NCBI GenBank assembly: GCA_019096065.1
Contig: JAGUCH010000002.1
Location: 6,584,501-6,648,500 of the forward strand
Length of the DNA stretch: 64,000 nucleotides
DNA from: Paracyclopina nana
Lineage: Eukaryota > Arthropoda > Copepoda > Cyclopoida > Cyclopettidae
Direction: 5' to 3'
The translations under genes and the position numbers were made by a program. The notes under the pieces are model-generated. The model did not search any database, had not been told where the DNA came from, and was given only the letters and a program-made list of their open reading frames with translations. Numbering within the stretch: position 1 is the first letter of the stretch; the number at the start of each line of letters is the position of its first letter. Positions 19,552 to 30,341 of this stretch are shown here, in pieces.

Positions 19552-20432
19552 CTTAGAAAGAACGGTGATATAAAAGAGCTGAGTCGGATTGGTAAACTGA
19601 ATTATAACACGAGGAAATCGTATTACAGTATATAATAGTTATTTATTTCGAGCTGGGGCACGTAAAGTAGGGTCATTAAATAGCTGAGCGAGGATTTTAA
19701 AATGGGAAAACTCAAGTGCAGCTTTACTAGCCCGAGCCTGCGAGGGCTGTAATTGTACGAGTGTTTTTCCATTTTTAAATCCGAGGTCAGCTATTTAATG
19801 ACCCAATTTTACGTGCCCCAGCTCGGAATATACAATTTTATATTCTGTAATACGATTTTTGAGTGTCTTAATGAAGTTACCGGGCTGCCCCGTGCCCTAG
19901 AAAATACTGCTCTGTTTTTAGTTGCTATGTGAATATCACTGGCTCTCATTAGCTAGCATCCAGTGGGTTGGGAGCAATTAAATAGACTTTTAAAATCCAT
20001 TTCTGTGTTCCTATGGCACAATGGTTAGAGTGCTAGGCTCTTGATTCAGGAGTCTAGGGTTCAAACCCCAGTCATTCCTTAACTTATTTTTTGATTTCTC
20101 TATTTTGCTTAAATTATGGTTAAGTCCTATACATAGCATGTAATTTTCATGATGTTTCCATCGCTAAGTGGTTAGAGTTTTGGACTGGTGATCACACAGC
20201 CTGAGGTTCAAACCTATGATGATCTTCTCTTTTTTCTAACTTCTTTGGTATTTTGATTAGTTCCATGGAATATGAGGGGCATTAAATTACTTAAAATCCC
20301 TCAAATTTGATTCCAGGGCCATTAAGTATTTAATATCCCCCAAATTGCTTAGAAAGAACTGTGATATAAAAGAGCTGAGTCGGATCGGTAAACTGAATTA
20401 TAACAGGAGGAAATCGTATTACAGTATATAAA
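19552..20432 (+). repeat. Composite tRNA-derived repeat, copy 2, flanked by ~86-bp direct repeats
   Basis: The core (19620-20346) matches copy 1 at 6165-6805. It carries two tRNA-like segments (20007-20081 with B box GGTTCAAACCC, and 20151-20225). Unlike copy 1, it has a second inverted arm (19765-19830) complementary to 19632-19706. The core is bracketed by two copies of an 86-bp sequence (19552-19637 and 20347-20432, landmark GAGCTGAGTCGGAT) with only a few mismatches. No coding content. Confidence 0.7.
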
Positions 20433-21697
20433 AGATTTTAATTCCATTTATTTAGTCCTGCAGCAAAATGTATTTCACAAGTTTAAAGGATGTATAGAAG
20501 GTATGTCTTTTCAAAAAAAAATATTCATGGTTATGGCGCATGTTGCGCATTTCACTTGCTGGCACATTTTCTTAATTGTCACATGCAACCAATGGAGCTG
20601 TCAAAATGAGTAGCGTAAAGCGAAGAATTTCGGGTAGGCATTGCAGCTTCTGTTTTCAATTATCGTTGCGGTTAGGAAGTGATAGGGAATTGTACCGAAG
20701 TGTTTATGATTGGATTATTGTTAGTCATTCGTCAGTTGACATATCATTTATATTGCATAACTGACCGAATTGTCTGTCAAAGCGCAAGGCCATGTAATGC
20801 TTATTTGCTGCCCCTTTTTTTCGATTCTTTTATTCCTCGCCGTGACATTTACGGTGCAAAAAATTCCGTCAGTACCGACCGGTCTATTTTAAGGCTTGAA
20901 CTAGAACAAAAAAGTAATCTTACATACAATGTTAAAATCGAGGTTTGATCTAATAGATGTCTTCTTAGCCTTTTAGCAGTATATTCAACTAATTCCACTA
21001 TTTTAACGCTCAATAACCGGCATTAATGGGCTACTTGTCGATTTTTCAATTTGATCGACTTTTATTTCGAGCTGTCTTTGGCAAAACTAAAAAGAAATTG
21101 AAGAAGTCAGTGAATGGAAACTTTGATAAGTACTCTCTGTAAGCAATAATAAGTTAAGAACTAAGCCCATTTATGGAGTGGAATCTGCGTTGATGTTCGC
21201 CTACTTCAAAGCCATTCCAGGCTTTTCAAACATGTTCAACCAAACTTCCATCTCTCAGCGTGAGTAGAATACAATTTTTAGAAAAAGTGATGTCACCAAG
21301 GCCAAATGAGCTACAGATTGCTGATTCGATTTTTTTGTGTTCATTTTGAATTCTGACTTAGGGCTCCTTGGTAGCAAGGTTGAGTAATTTTTCTAAAGAT
21401 TTATCTTGTTATTGCAAGTACGGCATTTATAGAAACTAGTTTATGACTTGGCTTGATCATTTTGCTATCAACAAATGACAAATTAGTAACCTTGTTTCCT
21501 GATTGTAATTTTCCTCTAGAAAATCAACGTAATTCAGTGCTGACATTTTTTCCACTAATCGTTCATGGAACGTGTATTTGTAGTAAATTATTTTTCAGTG
21601 AACGAGACATTTTTTCTTTGCAGGTTTTTCAAACGCCTTATTGTGATTTGTAGCAAGCAAAGATTTGAAAGAATATTATCAAGAATCTCTCGTGAAT
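20433..21697. other. Intergenic and likely 5' UTR of the RAB3IP-like gene
   Basis: Small overlapping ORFs (20576-20948) have no recognisable features. A splice acceptor (TTTTTCTTTGCAG, ending 21624) suggests that the RAB3IP-like gene has an upstream non-coding exon in this stretch. Confidence 0.4.
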
Positions 21698-22783
21698 ATG
21701 GCAACTGAAAACAGCATTTCAACCGAGGAGACAAACAGCTGCATGAGAAATGGAGCGGTTGTGCATAGCCGCACGAGCAGCTCAACCTCAACAAGTTCTA
21801 CAGATGATGGCCTTGTTTTATCAGTGGCCAACTTTGGCACAGTTCCTAAAAGGCCAAGTAGTGGCAACAACAACTCCAAAAGCTCCAGTCATGTGGATTG
21901 CCAGGAATTCGCTTCATTGCGTTCTGAATTGGCACTTCTAAAAGGCCAACTCAAGTCCAGAGATGAGGAGGTCTTGAAATTGTCACATATCAGAGTGGAG
22001 CTTGAAAATGAGGTGCAAGAATTGACTGCTTCATTGTTTGAGGAAGCTCATAAAATGGTGGGTGCGGCCAACATCAAGGCCGCCGCCTCAGAGAGGTCTT
22101 TAGAGGAAGCATCTATGAAAATTGAAGGCCTGGAAACTGAGGTTGCGGCCCTGAAAGATATGGTCTTAACATCCACACCCTCCAAGCCAAATAGACATTT
22201 GCACCCTCAAATCTCAAACTCGAAGTTAACCAAGCTAGATCTTTCTCACAACTCATCCATGGAGAACAGCAAATTTGCCAGCGGCCTGGAGGTGAAATGG
22301 ATGGATCCCGTTGTAAAAAAGGAATATATGACCTGGAAAAGGGCTCCTACTTTAAACAAAGATACCAGTGATTTTCTGAAGAGGATTTTTACTGAAGATG
22401 TGGAGCCTTGTCTCACATTTCCTAACCAGGAGCTCACGCTCAAAGTCATGAAAGCTGTCGAGGCTAACAGGCTTTCAATCAGTCCTCTAACTCTACCCAA
22501 AGACGGCCAATCGGCAGAGCTGCCCAACCATTGCTCTCTTTTTGAGGCAGCGCTCATTTGCCACTTTAAAGTGACTCTCGAGGAGGAAAAGCTTGACTTC
22601 TGTGTGTCTCAGCTGGCTCGAAACCGAATTACTGCTGCTGTGGAATGCATCAATTATTTGCGGTACATCTGTGAGGGACTCGTAAAGTCTCATCACAATG
22701 AAGTGTATTGGGAAATAGCCAAGAGAAGGAAAAAGATCATTTTGGCAAAGCTGGGATTTTCTCCAGATGAAGATGACGACTAA
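21698..22783 (+). CDS. RAB3IP: Rab8/Rab3 guanine nucleotide exchange factor, Rabin8/GRAB-like
   Basis: An intronless ORF of 361 residues. Residues about 68-150 form a long coiled coil ending in LTASLFEEAHKMV, the hallmark of the Sec2p domain of Rabin8 (RAB3IP) and GRAB (RAB3IL1), which loads GTP on Rab8/Sec4-type GTPases during exocytosis and ciliogenesis. The N terminus is Ser/Thr-rich. The C-terminal 150 residues (from about WMDPVVKKEYMTWKRAP to the acidic end DEDDD) match the conserved tail of the family. The ATG at 21698 follows a likely 5'-UTR splice acceptor. An AATAAA at 22949 gives a short 3' UTR. Invertebrates usually have one such gene, so the choice between the two vertebrate paralogue names is arbitrary. 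Confidence 0.85.
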   Translation: MATENSISTEETNSCMRNGAVVHSRTSSSTSTSSTDDGLVLSVANFGTVPKRPSSGNNNSKSSSHVDCQEFASLRSELALLKGQLKSRDEEVLKLSHIRVELENEVQELTASLFEEAHKMVGAANIKAAASERSLEEASMKIEGLETEVAALKDMVLTSTPSKPNRHLHPQISNSKLTKLDLSHNSSMENSKFASGLEVKWMDPVVKKEYMTWKRAPTLNKDTSDFLKRIFTEDVEPCLTFPNQELTLKVMKAVEANRLSISPLTLPKDGQSAELPNHCSLFEAALICHFKVTLEEEKLDFCVSQLARNRITAAVECINYLRYICEGLVKSHHNEVYWEIAKRRKKIILAKLGFSPDEDDD

Positions 22784-23203
22784 ATTGGTGCAATGTTAAA
22801 TTGATATTCACATTTGTAACGTAAAACACACTATTCTACCTAAGGAAAATATGCTCCAGCAAGCTGTGATGATACTGCTAGATATGAAATTGGCGCAGCA
22901 GTAGTGAATTATTCGTAAAACTCTTCTTCTATTATTGTTATCCAATGAAATAAACTTTTTCTCATCAGTTTCATATGCCTGATAACGTGCTAGATTCAAT
23001 AGCGCTACCGCACTTGCTTCAAAACGAGATTGGTCAGTCTTTTAGAGAATCGGTATTTTTTTTTTATAGAGAGCCTTGTATAAGTATTTATCTGGCCTCT
23101 TGTCAAGGTGGCTTCTGTATATGTTAAGTTGGAAAGGGCTTCACGACACGAGTTTATTCCTAGTAATCGCACATTCAAGGAGCTGAAAGCGTGCATCGTA
23201 ACC

Positions 23204-24367
23204 TCACTTTTTGTTATTGCTCTTTAACTTTTTACCTTTGGCACTGGACTCTTTGAGTTTATGTTTCTTACTGACCATGTGCTGGACAAACTGCTGCTCA
23301 GAATTGACACAGAGATTGCAGAGAGCGCAATAGTATTGACCAGACGGGGTCCTATAAATGCTGTAATCTTTCTTCACCTTTTCCGGCTTGGGTTGGACCG
23401 CGTCCCCTTTGGTAGGTGCGAAAGGCTCCGCGACTTTGCCCACTTTTACTTTGTGGTTTCTCCCGTTTAGGTGCATATCCAGCTGTACCTGAGAGGTTGC
23501 ATTCACGCCGCAAACGTCACAATAAAACTTGTCATTCTCAGTGCATGTAAAAGAAGGGCTTTCCTCTGGAGGGGGCGGGGGCGGGGGTTGAAGCAGAGGC
23601 GGGGGAGGCAAGGCTGGATTGATTTCATACACTTGCTCTGCTGGAGGTACTTGTTCATCTGGTGGCTGTCGCTGCCACTTTCCGGTTTTTGTGTTAAAGT
23701 AGCCAGCTTTTAATGGTGACAAGTCATTCATGACTCGCATATGATTTCTTCCAGCAAAATGTTGCTGAGCATGAGCATGAGACGTAAAGACTGTATCACA
23801 AGGTCCGCAAAAAAGACCACTGCTTGGAGATGGCGTTGAAATTGAAGGTTTTCCAAACGGAAATTCGTAGCACGGTCGTTGCGCCGGACTAGGGCCCAAA
23901 TAAGAGGGCTCAAGAGGGGGCTTGTCTACGGGCTTTTTCTTTGGTGGCACGGTATTCTTGTCTTTAGCCCATGCTTGCAGGGCAAAACGGACCTTTTTAT
24001 CATGGCCTTTACCCTCGTAGTGCATTTTGGCTTGTATCACGGAATTTAAGTTGACACTGCATAGCTCACAATAGAGAGGCTTGCACTTGGTGGCCACCTC
24101 ATCTGGAATAGGTTTGTCGTAGGCTTTGGTCCAGAGCACATGAAAGTCTTTGCTGTTAGCTGTGAGGTCTCTGGGCTCGACCTCAGCAGGTCTCTTGACT
24201 CCTGCAATCGTGGCTGGTTGCTGCTGAACGTAGACGGGGCTCATGTAGTAAGGCTGAGGATAAATACCATACGGCATCATGGCTGCTGGGGCTCGGGCCC
24301 ACCCATTCTGTGCCCAAGAACCTAGCATCGGACGGCTTATTTGACTTTGGTGGGGCGGCCGAGCCAT
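23204..24367 (-). CDS. Matrin-type zinc finger protein (ZNF385/ZMAT-like), four fingers
   Basis: A single-exon ORF of 387 residues. Four U1/matrin-type C2H2 fingers with the long spacing CX2CX12HX5H are visible (starting CELC, CGPC, CDVC and CALC). This class binds double-stranded or structured RNA in ZMAT3, ZNF346 and ZNF385. The N terminus is Tyr/Pro/Gln-rich (YGIYPQPYYMSPVYVQQQP), a long proline run lies between fingers two and three, and the C terminus is Lys-rich and could be a nuclear localisation signal. The start codon faces that of NDUFA5, 358 bp away, so the pair may share a promoter. I cannot decide which vertebrate paralogue is closest. Confidence 0.8.
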   Translation of the reverse strand: MARPPHQSQISRPMLGSWAQNGWARAPAAMMPYGIYPQPYYMSPVYVQQQPATIAGVKRPAEVEPRDLTANSKDFHVLWTKAYDKPIPDEVATKCKPLYCELCSVNLNSVIQAKMHYEGKGHDKKVRFALQAWAKDKNTVPPKKKPVDKPPLEPSYLGPSPAQRPCYEFPFGKPSISTPSPSSGLFCGPCDTVFTSHAHAQQHFAGRNHMRVMNDLSPLKAGYFNTKTGKWQRQPPDEQVPPAEQVYEINPALPPPPLLQPPPPPPPEESPSFTCTENDKFYCDVCGVNATSQVQLDMHLNGRNHKVKVGKVAEPFAPTKGDAVQPKPEKVKKDYSIYRTPSGQYYCALCNLCVNSEQQFVQHMVSKKHKLKESSAKGKKLKSNNKK

Positions 24368-24725
24368 TTCTTGCTTTGTTGTTCATGCGCTGCAACTGAC
24401 AAGTTTTTTTTTATAACATTACGAGTCTAGGTCAGCTGCCTTGAAATTTTGACTATCAAGCAATACAAATTAAGGCAAAATAAGTTAAGTAATCCTTTTC
24501 AAAATTCAGCATAAGATGTAAAGTTTGACACTTTGCTTCTAAGGTAGGCTCTAGAGCACAACAATTATCTTTGTTCATGTGGAGCTTATTTTTAGCTGTG
24601 ACGCAATCGATGTTTCCATCGTCAATACTTTGGATAGTCTCAATATCCGATTGCGCATTACTTCAGCCATTTTCCACAACAAACCTAAAAAAGTGAAAAA
24701 TCCCTTTAAGAAATCGGTTTGCATA

Positions 24726-25073
24726 ATGGCTACGGGCAAATTCAGTACCAATTTGACCAGGCTGGCTGTGGAAAAGCACCCTCATACTAAGTTAGCTTTG
24801 CTATACAGCAAGAATTTGAGAGCCTTGGCTAAAATGCCCTCGGATTATCCATACAGAAAACACACCGAGTCAATTATTATGGCAAGAGCTGCGCTGGTGA
24901 AAAATGAGCCTAATGTTGCCGACCTCGAGAAAAAAATTAACTGTGGACAAATTGAGGAAGTCATCATTCAAGCTGAAAACGAGTTGAGCCTATCAAGAAA
25001 AATTCTCGAATGGAAGAGCTGGGAGCCTTTGATTGCTAAGCCACCTGTCAACCAATGGAAGTGGCCCATTTAA
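24726..25073 (+). CDS. NDUFA5: NADH dehydrogenase (complex I) 1 alpha subcomplex subunit 5
   Basis: 115 residues (human about 116), starting MATGKFSTNLTRLAV. The ORF stays open upstream, but the ATG at 24726 matches the family start, because this subunit has no cleaved presequence. It is an accessory subunit of the matrix arm of respiratory complex I, and the ETC complex I family motif around LALLYSKNLRALAKMP and the C-terminal Trp-rich end (KSWEPL, QWKWP) are visible. Intronless. The 3' end converges on MAK16, with only 200 bp between the stop codons. Confidence 0.93.
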   Translation: MATGKFSTNLTRLAVEKHPHTKLALLYSKNLRALAKMPSDYPYRKHTESIIMARAALVKNEPNVADLEKKINCGQIEEVIIQAENELSLSRKILEWKSWEPLIAKPPVNQWKWPI

Positions 25074-25272
25074 TTAGTCTGGCTTCGAATTGGTGTAAAA
25101 TATATAGTAACCTTATTGACGTTCCCTTCTATTTATTTTTTTGATGGTACGATCGATTGCATTAATTGTCTTCCTAGATAAGTTAACGAGTTAAAACTCT
25201 CAAGAGCGTACAGAAAGACGATCAAAAATAATTTGAGAAAACCTATCCACATAGCGTTCGTAAATCACGACT

Positions 25273-26184
25273 TTATTTTTGCTTGAGTTTGGCCTTAGAT
25301 GTTGTCGGCTCTGTCTCATACTCGATTTCGATTTTAGCCTTGCCCTTCTTCGTGGGGCCCTTCTTTGTGGGCTTCCTGGTACTTGTCACTTCTTCTTCCT
25401 CACTTGAAGAGCCTTCCTCCTCATCTTCTTCGCTTGACTCTGGTAGGTCTTCACCCGAATAATCCTCCATGTCATCATCACTTTCGTTGAAATCTTCCAC
25501 AAATTGTCTATCGAGCTCTTCTCCATCTTCTTCCTCCTCCATCTCCAACTCTTTCTCATCTTCACCTTCAACATTTGCATCTGTTTCTTGCTCGTCATCT
25601 TCAACCTCTTCAGTGTCTAATGCCTGGTCAAAAGCCCTCTGGGAAAAGTTATAAATGTCACCGTATGTTCCTTTCTTGAGCCTTTCAAGCAATTCTTTTT
25701 CAATCTGGTTGTCGATTCTGGCGGCAACGAGAGCTTTTTCTTCACGTCTTCGCTCTCGCCTTTCGACTTTTCTTGGCAATGGAACGAGCTTTTTCTGGCG
25801 TTGTAACTTCAGCTTGCGCATTCGTATGAGATACTGCGTTATTTTGACGAGACGCTGCTTACACTTTTGTCGCACAAAACCAGGCCAAAAAACGAGCTCT
25901 TCGTTGATTTGTGTCATGGCTTTTTCAAAGTTACGCGACAGCTTCACCTTTTCCCACAATTTTGCTGGAAAAGCTGCTCGTTCCACAGTTTTCATGTATA
26001 AATAACACACGCCTTCCTCTTCCCGAATGGTGGCGTACTGCGAATTTGCCAAAGGACATGATGAGCGGTTGCAGAGACCTGTGAGGTTGTATTCATTGCG
26101 ACAGAATTTCTGCGTCTTTGTCTGTGACTTATACTGACAAAACGACTTGTTGATAATCGACCAAATAACGTCGTCGTGCTGCAT
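25273..26184 (-). CDS. MAK16: MAK16 ribosome biogenesis factor
   Basis: 303 residues, close to the human length. I chose the start [12 protein letters not shown] at 26184 because the family begins at this point; an in-frame ATG seven codons upstream is less likely. The N-terminal half carries the conserved Cys-containing region ([20 protein letters not shown]) and the basic [14 protein letters not shown] block; the C-terminal half is acidic, then Lys-rich. MAK16 acts in the nucleolus in 60S subunit maturation and 27S pre-rRNA processing. The stop codon TAA lies inside an AATAAA (minus strand, 25277-25272), implying an extremely short 3' UTR. Confidence 0.95.
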   Translation of the reverse strand: MQHDDVIWSIINKSFCQYKSQTKTQKFCRNEYNLTGLCNRSSCPLANSQYATIREEEGVCYLYMKTVERAAFPAKLWEKVKLSRNFEKAMTQINEELVFWPGFVRQKCKQRLVKITQYLIRMRKLKLQRQKKLVPLPRKVERRERRREEKALVAARIDNQIEKELLERLKKGTYGDIYNFSQRAFDQALDTEEVEDDEQETDANVEGEDEKELEMEEEEDGEELDRQFVEDFNESDDDMEDYSGEDLPESSEEDEEEGSSSEEEEVTSTRKPTKKGPTKKGKAKIEIEYETEPTTSKAKLKQK

Positions 26185-26556
26185 GTTGGCGGAAAAAATG
26201 CACAAGTTTCAACAATATTTTTCACGTGCAGTTTGTTTACTTGAATGAGTTTGGAGAAAGGTCGATTTTAGGACGGAACAGCTTTAGTCCGAGCACTCTC
26301 ACCTGATCCAGAACTAGCCCAAATAGCTTGAAACTTGACAACTCACCTTTTGAATAGTTTTATTTACAAGCCTTCAAAATTTACTTTAGAGAATGTCAAG
26401 AAATGTTACCATTTTCCAGTGAGAATTAATAAATGAGAACTCCTAAATATAGAGTGTCGTTACATAAGCGATGCTGTTCGGAGAAAGAACGCAACCTCTC
26501 ACTATCCATTGCAAGTTCAACATATAAGGCATGAAATATATTTTTCATCAGAGGCA

Positions 26557-29500
26557 TCAATACAAGTACGACTTTTTGGGCTTGTAAGATTCTCCCGAAT
26601 GATTTCTTATGTCTGAATCCATGTGGCACTCTTTAAAGCATCTTCTGCAAAATATTTCATCGTCACATTCTCGACATACAAGAGCTGCATCCTCATTGCA
26701 AATTATGCACCAAGGATATTCCTCTTTTGCAAACTCCTCTTCCTCATCCTCGGGATTGTGATCCTCCAACTTCAGATTATCTATTACCTGGGCGATGACT
26801 TCTTCAGCTTCTTCGTCATCGGCTTCTTCGTCAGAACCCTTTTCTTTTTCCTTCATCAATGCAAGCTGAAAAAATGTCTGTAATTTTGAACACAGATCTT
26901 TAAGCGAAATGCGCCACAAAAATTAGAATACCAAAAAGACTATTGAACCAAGGATTTAACATAGATTTTTGTATTTATTCAAATAGGCTGCAACCAAAAT
27001 CCAGGAGTTGAGCTAGTAGACGGTACAACTTGAATATGATATTCATTCTGATCGACAGTCATACAAAATGTGCTCTGATCTTGCACAACTTCATAATGCT
27101 TTTCAACATTCGAGGCAATTGTTTTATTTGGGCTTTTTCGCATCTTTTTCCTACGTGGAGTTGAAGGATTGTTTCCGATCCCAATGCCTCTTTTCAGTTC
27201 AGTGGTGGAGCTCCCATCATCATTAGGAAATTGGTCGATAATTTTTTTCACGGCTGCCAGCGATGCGTCAATTAGATCTTCTCCTTCCTCGTTTAATCCA
27301 ACTTCTATAACTTTTCTTTGTAGCTCTGCTAAGCTAAGTATTAGCTTCTCCTTTTTGCCTTCCCTCCGTTTGAGAATCAATGGAGCTTTGCTCTTACCAA
27401 TCAAATGAACATTACAAGCTTCAGGAAACCTCATTAAAAAGGCCTCTTTGAAACATATAACTTCTCTTGTAACCTGGACATCCTCTGACGTGAATTCATC
27501 GAGGAAAGTTTTTCCATGCTTCTTCTTCAATTTGCAGACCAATGCCACAAATCTCTTCCAAAGCCTATCACGTTGCTGTTCAGATACGCCGACATCTTCC
27601 ATTTTCTTGTTGATTTCTTTTCGAAATTTGACCGAAAGACGTGCCTTTTTGTCTGGATGATCATGAGCAACGCAACCAAAAACACGATATGCGCTACCAA
27701 CCACGGAATGAAGTACAATAAGACGAGCAGGGCAGTCGTACCGTTGTTCCAGTTTCTTTTTTCTTTTATAGCCCTTGGATACTTTCAAACTTTGAGCACA
27801 GTGGTAATCGTATTTTTTCCCTGATTTGCCCAACTTAGTATGCCGCAAAGCAAATTGGCTTTCTAGCTCGCTCTCTTCCAAATACTGGTCAACTTCCAAC
27901 TTATTGCAGAAGCTCAAGTCAATCACTTCATGTATATGATCTTTTGAAGGACACAAAGGAATCCTCTTGTCAAAGGTATCAATAGAGTCTAAGTCATGCA
28001 AATGGCGCAAGCACCCGGTAATTTGATACTTTTTCACGCCTCTTCTCCAATTCCTCAACTGAAGTGTGGCCGAACATTTAAGCTTTATGGCTGGTTGTCC
28101 AGATTTGCATTTCAATACGTAGCACTCGTTGTATCGTTGGTTCTTGCGCCAATGGAAGTCTTGACAAAGTTCAGATATCCGCACCTCTGCTTCTTCGCGA
28201 GTATCAAACAGCTCATCAACAGTAAAATGGTCATGATCGACGTCGCACCGGGAAACAGCTTTTGATGGCTCAATTTCGTGATTGTGCGTTATGCAGCCAA
28301 CAACTTCTGTTACTTGTACTGACTTTTCCGCCGAGATGAAGCGAGAGCTTTTTCGAAACATGAGCGAGGCCTGACATTTATGTTCAGCCTTTTTCTTGCA
28401 CTCAAACACTTTCACAATTTTACCACCCTTCTCTAAGGGCTTGTGCTTGGCTTCAGATGTAACAAAATAGGCATGTGCCTCGAGAACGTCCTCGAAATAC
28501 GTTTTAAGGTCTTCTTCGCGTAAAAATGCAGCATTCACCATGTTATGTACGTGATTGTCATTAGCCTTATTCTTAGCATATCTACACAGACTTCTTTCAC
28601 AAGTTTTCTCATGCTTGAGCAGTTGGCACTTAAAATTGAAAGGAGTGTGACATTCCTTACATGCTAAGCAATGGTCAAAAACCAACACTTGACCATCGTC
28701 TGCTTTTCGAGCTCCCTTGGTAGCATCTTCTGACGCAACAGGTTTCAACGAATTATTCTGAAAATTGATTTACTATACGTGCAGTGGATTGCATCAAAAA
28801 GCCCTTTTAATGGAATTTTTAAAGGTATCCTTTTAAAATATACAGGCTATGCGCAAAATTACGCCAATAACGTCAAACTAATCAACTTTGATAATACTTT
28901 CACTCCAGCAATAATTGTAAATTAATTGCCGAACTTTTCCTCGTCTTTACGATATCTTTCAAATGTGTTAGAATAGAACCCAATGCACGAAGTACCTCAT
29001 AAAATGCACCACAAGTTGTATCTTTGTCCAAAAGATAATATAAGAGGATAAGCTATCGTACCTCTTTGGTCAAATTTGCTATGTCTTGTTCCAAATCTCC
29101 ATCATTGCCATTAGTTTTCGCGTAAGAGCCATGGTCCTTCAGGAATTTTTCTGGATCTACACCATAATCAGAAGCTAGATGCTTCGGTTTGCCTTTTTCG
29201 AGGCCGGATCCAGGATTCTTGATTTGACTCACATCAACTCCCTTAAGCTTCGCGAGTCTCTCTGCTATCTCTTCATCAGGATTAGGCATCCTCTTTTCAA
29301 TCTCAATTTCCTCACTTGTTTGTTTAATAAGGTTCTCCTCTTGAATAGCTTGAGGAATCGCGGGTCTTTGAACCATAACACTCCCAACAGTATTCGTGGG
29401 GACATGGTCAATTCCTCTAAGCTTCGCTAGCCTCGCCTCCATTTCTTCTTCTGATTGTTCGGGAGTTTGTCCCTTCCTATAAAGAAGTAAAAATAGTTAG

Positions 29501-29993
29501 CTAATTCACAATGCTGATGCTACGAAGCCGTACAAAATATTACTGTCGACAAAAGAAAAATTCAATAGACAGGAATATTTACTTTTTGAGTAGCTGCAAT
29601 CGATCAGCTATCTCTTGGTCTTCAGCAGACAATCCCACTCTTAGTTTCGACATCTCATCATCGCGATAAACGGTGACGGGATGCTTTTGCTCGGGAAGGC
29701 TATTAAGCCGTTCCATACGCTTCTTTAACGCAGACGGCGGAGACCTCGGAGGCTGGTCCTTTGACCTGAAAGTAAATTAGTAACCAAAGCTTACATCTTC
29801 ACCAAGATACTTCATCTTACTTTGGGTCTGACAAAACTTTGTTGCAAGGTCCACAGACCTTTACATTTTGATTCAGTTTTGGAACGAGATGCTTGTACTT
29901 CAAGCATCCAGAGCAGTATGAAAATCCACAATTCGGACATGCTCTTTCGCGAAGAAAAATACTAAAACTTTTGTCGCACGTGTTGCACGACAT
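26557..29993 (-). CDS. ZFYVE19: ZFYVE19 / ANCHR, abscission checkpoint regulator
   Basis: Minus-strand exons 29993-29821, 29765-29583, 29476-29062 and 26865-26557 (359 residues). Exon 1 encodes a FYVE-type zinc domain of the ANCHR subtype (MSCNTCDKSF, then CPNCGFSYCSGC and CGPC). Exons 2-3 hold two MIM1-like repeats (ERLAKLKGVD, EARLAKLRGID). The last exon ends with a B-box-like Cys cluster (CIICNEDAALVC, CDDEIFCRRCFKEC), as in human ANCHR. ANCHR binds phosphoinositides, VPS4 and CHMP4C at the midbody and delays abscission when chromatin bridges persist. Intron 3 is 2196 bp and contains the separate ORF at 26979-28757, a possible alternative last exon. The start faces INO80E, 348 bp away. Confidence 0.88.
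26979..28757 (-). CDS. Exon encoding three FAR1/FLYWCH-like zinc modules; possible alternative ZFYVE19 terminus
   Basis: A 592-codon open stretch inside ZFYVE19 intron 3, on the same strand. It is preceded by a good acceptor (TTTTCAG, then AAT AAT TCG TTG) in phase 0, and the ZFYVE19 exon 3 donor at 29062 is also phase 0. There is no ATG near the start; numbering residue 1 at the TTG codon at 28748, the first in-frame ATG is residue 70, after a C2HC finger (residues 30-50). Three modules follow at about 55-157, 168-251 and 266-364, each ending in a Cys...Cys-Pro/Ser/Gln-Ala then Gly-Cys-x-x-His-x-His pattern of the WRKY-GCM1/FAR1/FLYWCH superfamily common in MULE transposases. The C-terminal part is helical and Lys-rich. 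The stop overlaps AATAAA. I see no transposase DDE region. It may be a separate gene with an unseen 5' exon. Function unknown; DNA binding is inferred. Confidence 0.65.
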   Translation of the reverse strand, partial: NNSLKPVASEDATKGARKADDGQVLVFDHCLACKECHTPFNFKCQLLKHEKTCERSLCRYAKNKANDNHVHNMVNAAFLREEDLKTYFEDVLEAHAYFVTSEAKHKPLEKGGKIVKVFECKKKAEHKCQASLMFRKSSRFISAEKSVQVTEVVGCITHNHEIEPSKAVSRCDVDHDHFTVDELFDTREEAEVRISELCQDFHWRKNQRYNECYVLKCKSGQPAIKLKCSATLQLRNWRRGVKKYQITGCLRHLHDLDSIDTFDKRIPLCPSKDHIHEVIDLSFCNKLEVDQYLEESELESQFALRHTKLGKSGKKYDYHCAQSLKVSKGYKRKKKLEQRYDCPARLIVLHSVVGSAYRVFGCVAHDHPDKKARLSVKFRKEINKKMEDVGVSEQQRDRLWKRFVALVCKLKKKHGKTFLDEFTSEDVQVTREVICFKEAFLMRFPEACNVHLIGKSKAPLILKRREGKKEKLILSLAELQRKVIEVGLNEEGEDLIDASLAAVKKIIDQFPNDDGSSTTELKRGIGIGNNPSTPRRKKMRKSPNKTIASNVEKHYEVVQDQSTFCMTVDQNEYHIQVVPSTSSTPGFWLQPI

Positions 29994-30341
29994 TTTCGCT
30001 TGTTCGAAATAACGAAATATTTGATTTCCTTCAGTAATATTTCAGTTACATGACTGATGACTCAGTCAGTGCTATTTGATCGATTGAGATGCTCGGTTAT
30101 TTTTTGAATTGAATTTTTGTTCATTCAAAGTTGGATCAAAAAGTTACTACTCCTGGGATACAAGATTTCATTTTATTTCTTTAGAATTAAAGCCTTGAAT
30201 AATCCTACATAGATTATCTAAGTTCGCTAACACAAATGATGAAATAGATCACGGTGCCTTAAAATTAGAAGAGCGGATAGCCACTCACTGCTCAGTCGCA
30301 AACCATAACAAAAACAAAGGCAATTTTTTGACACGGGAAAA

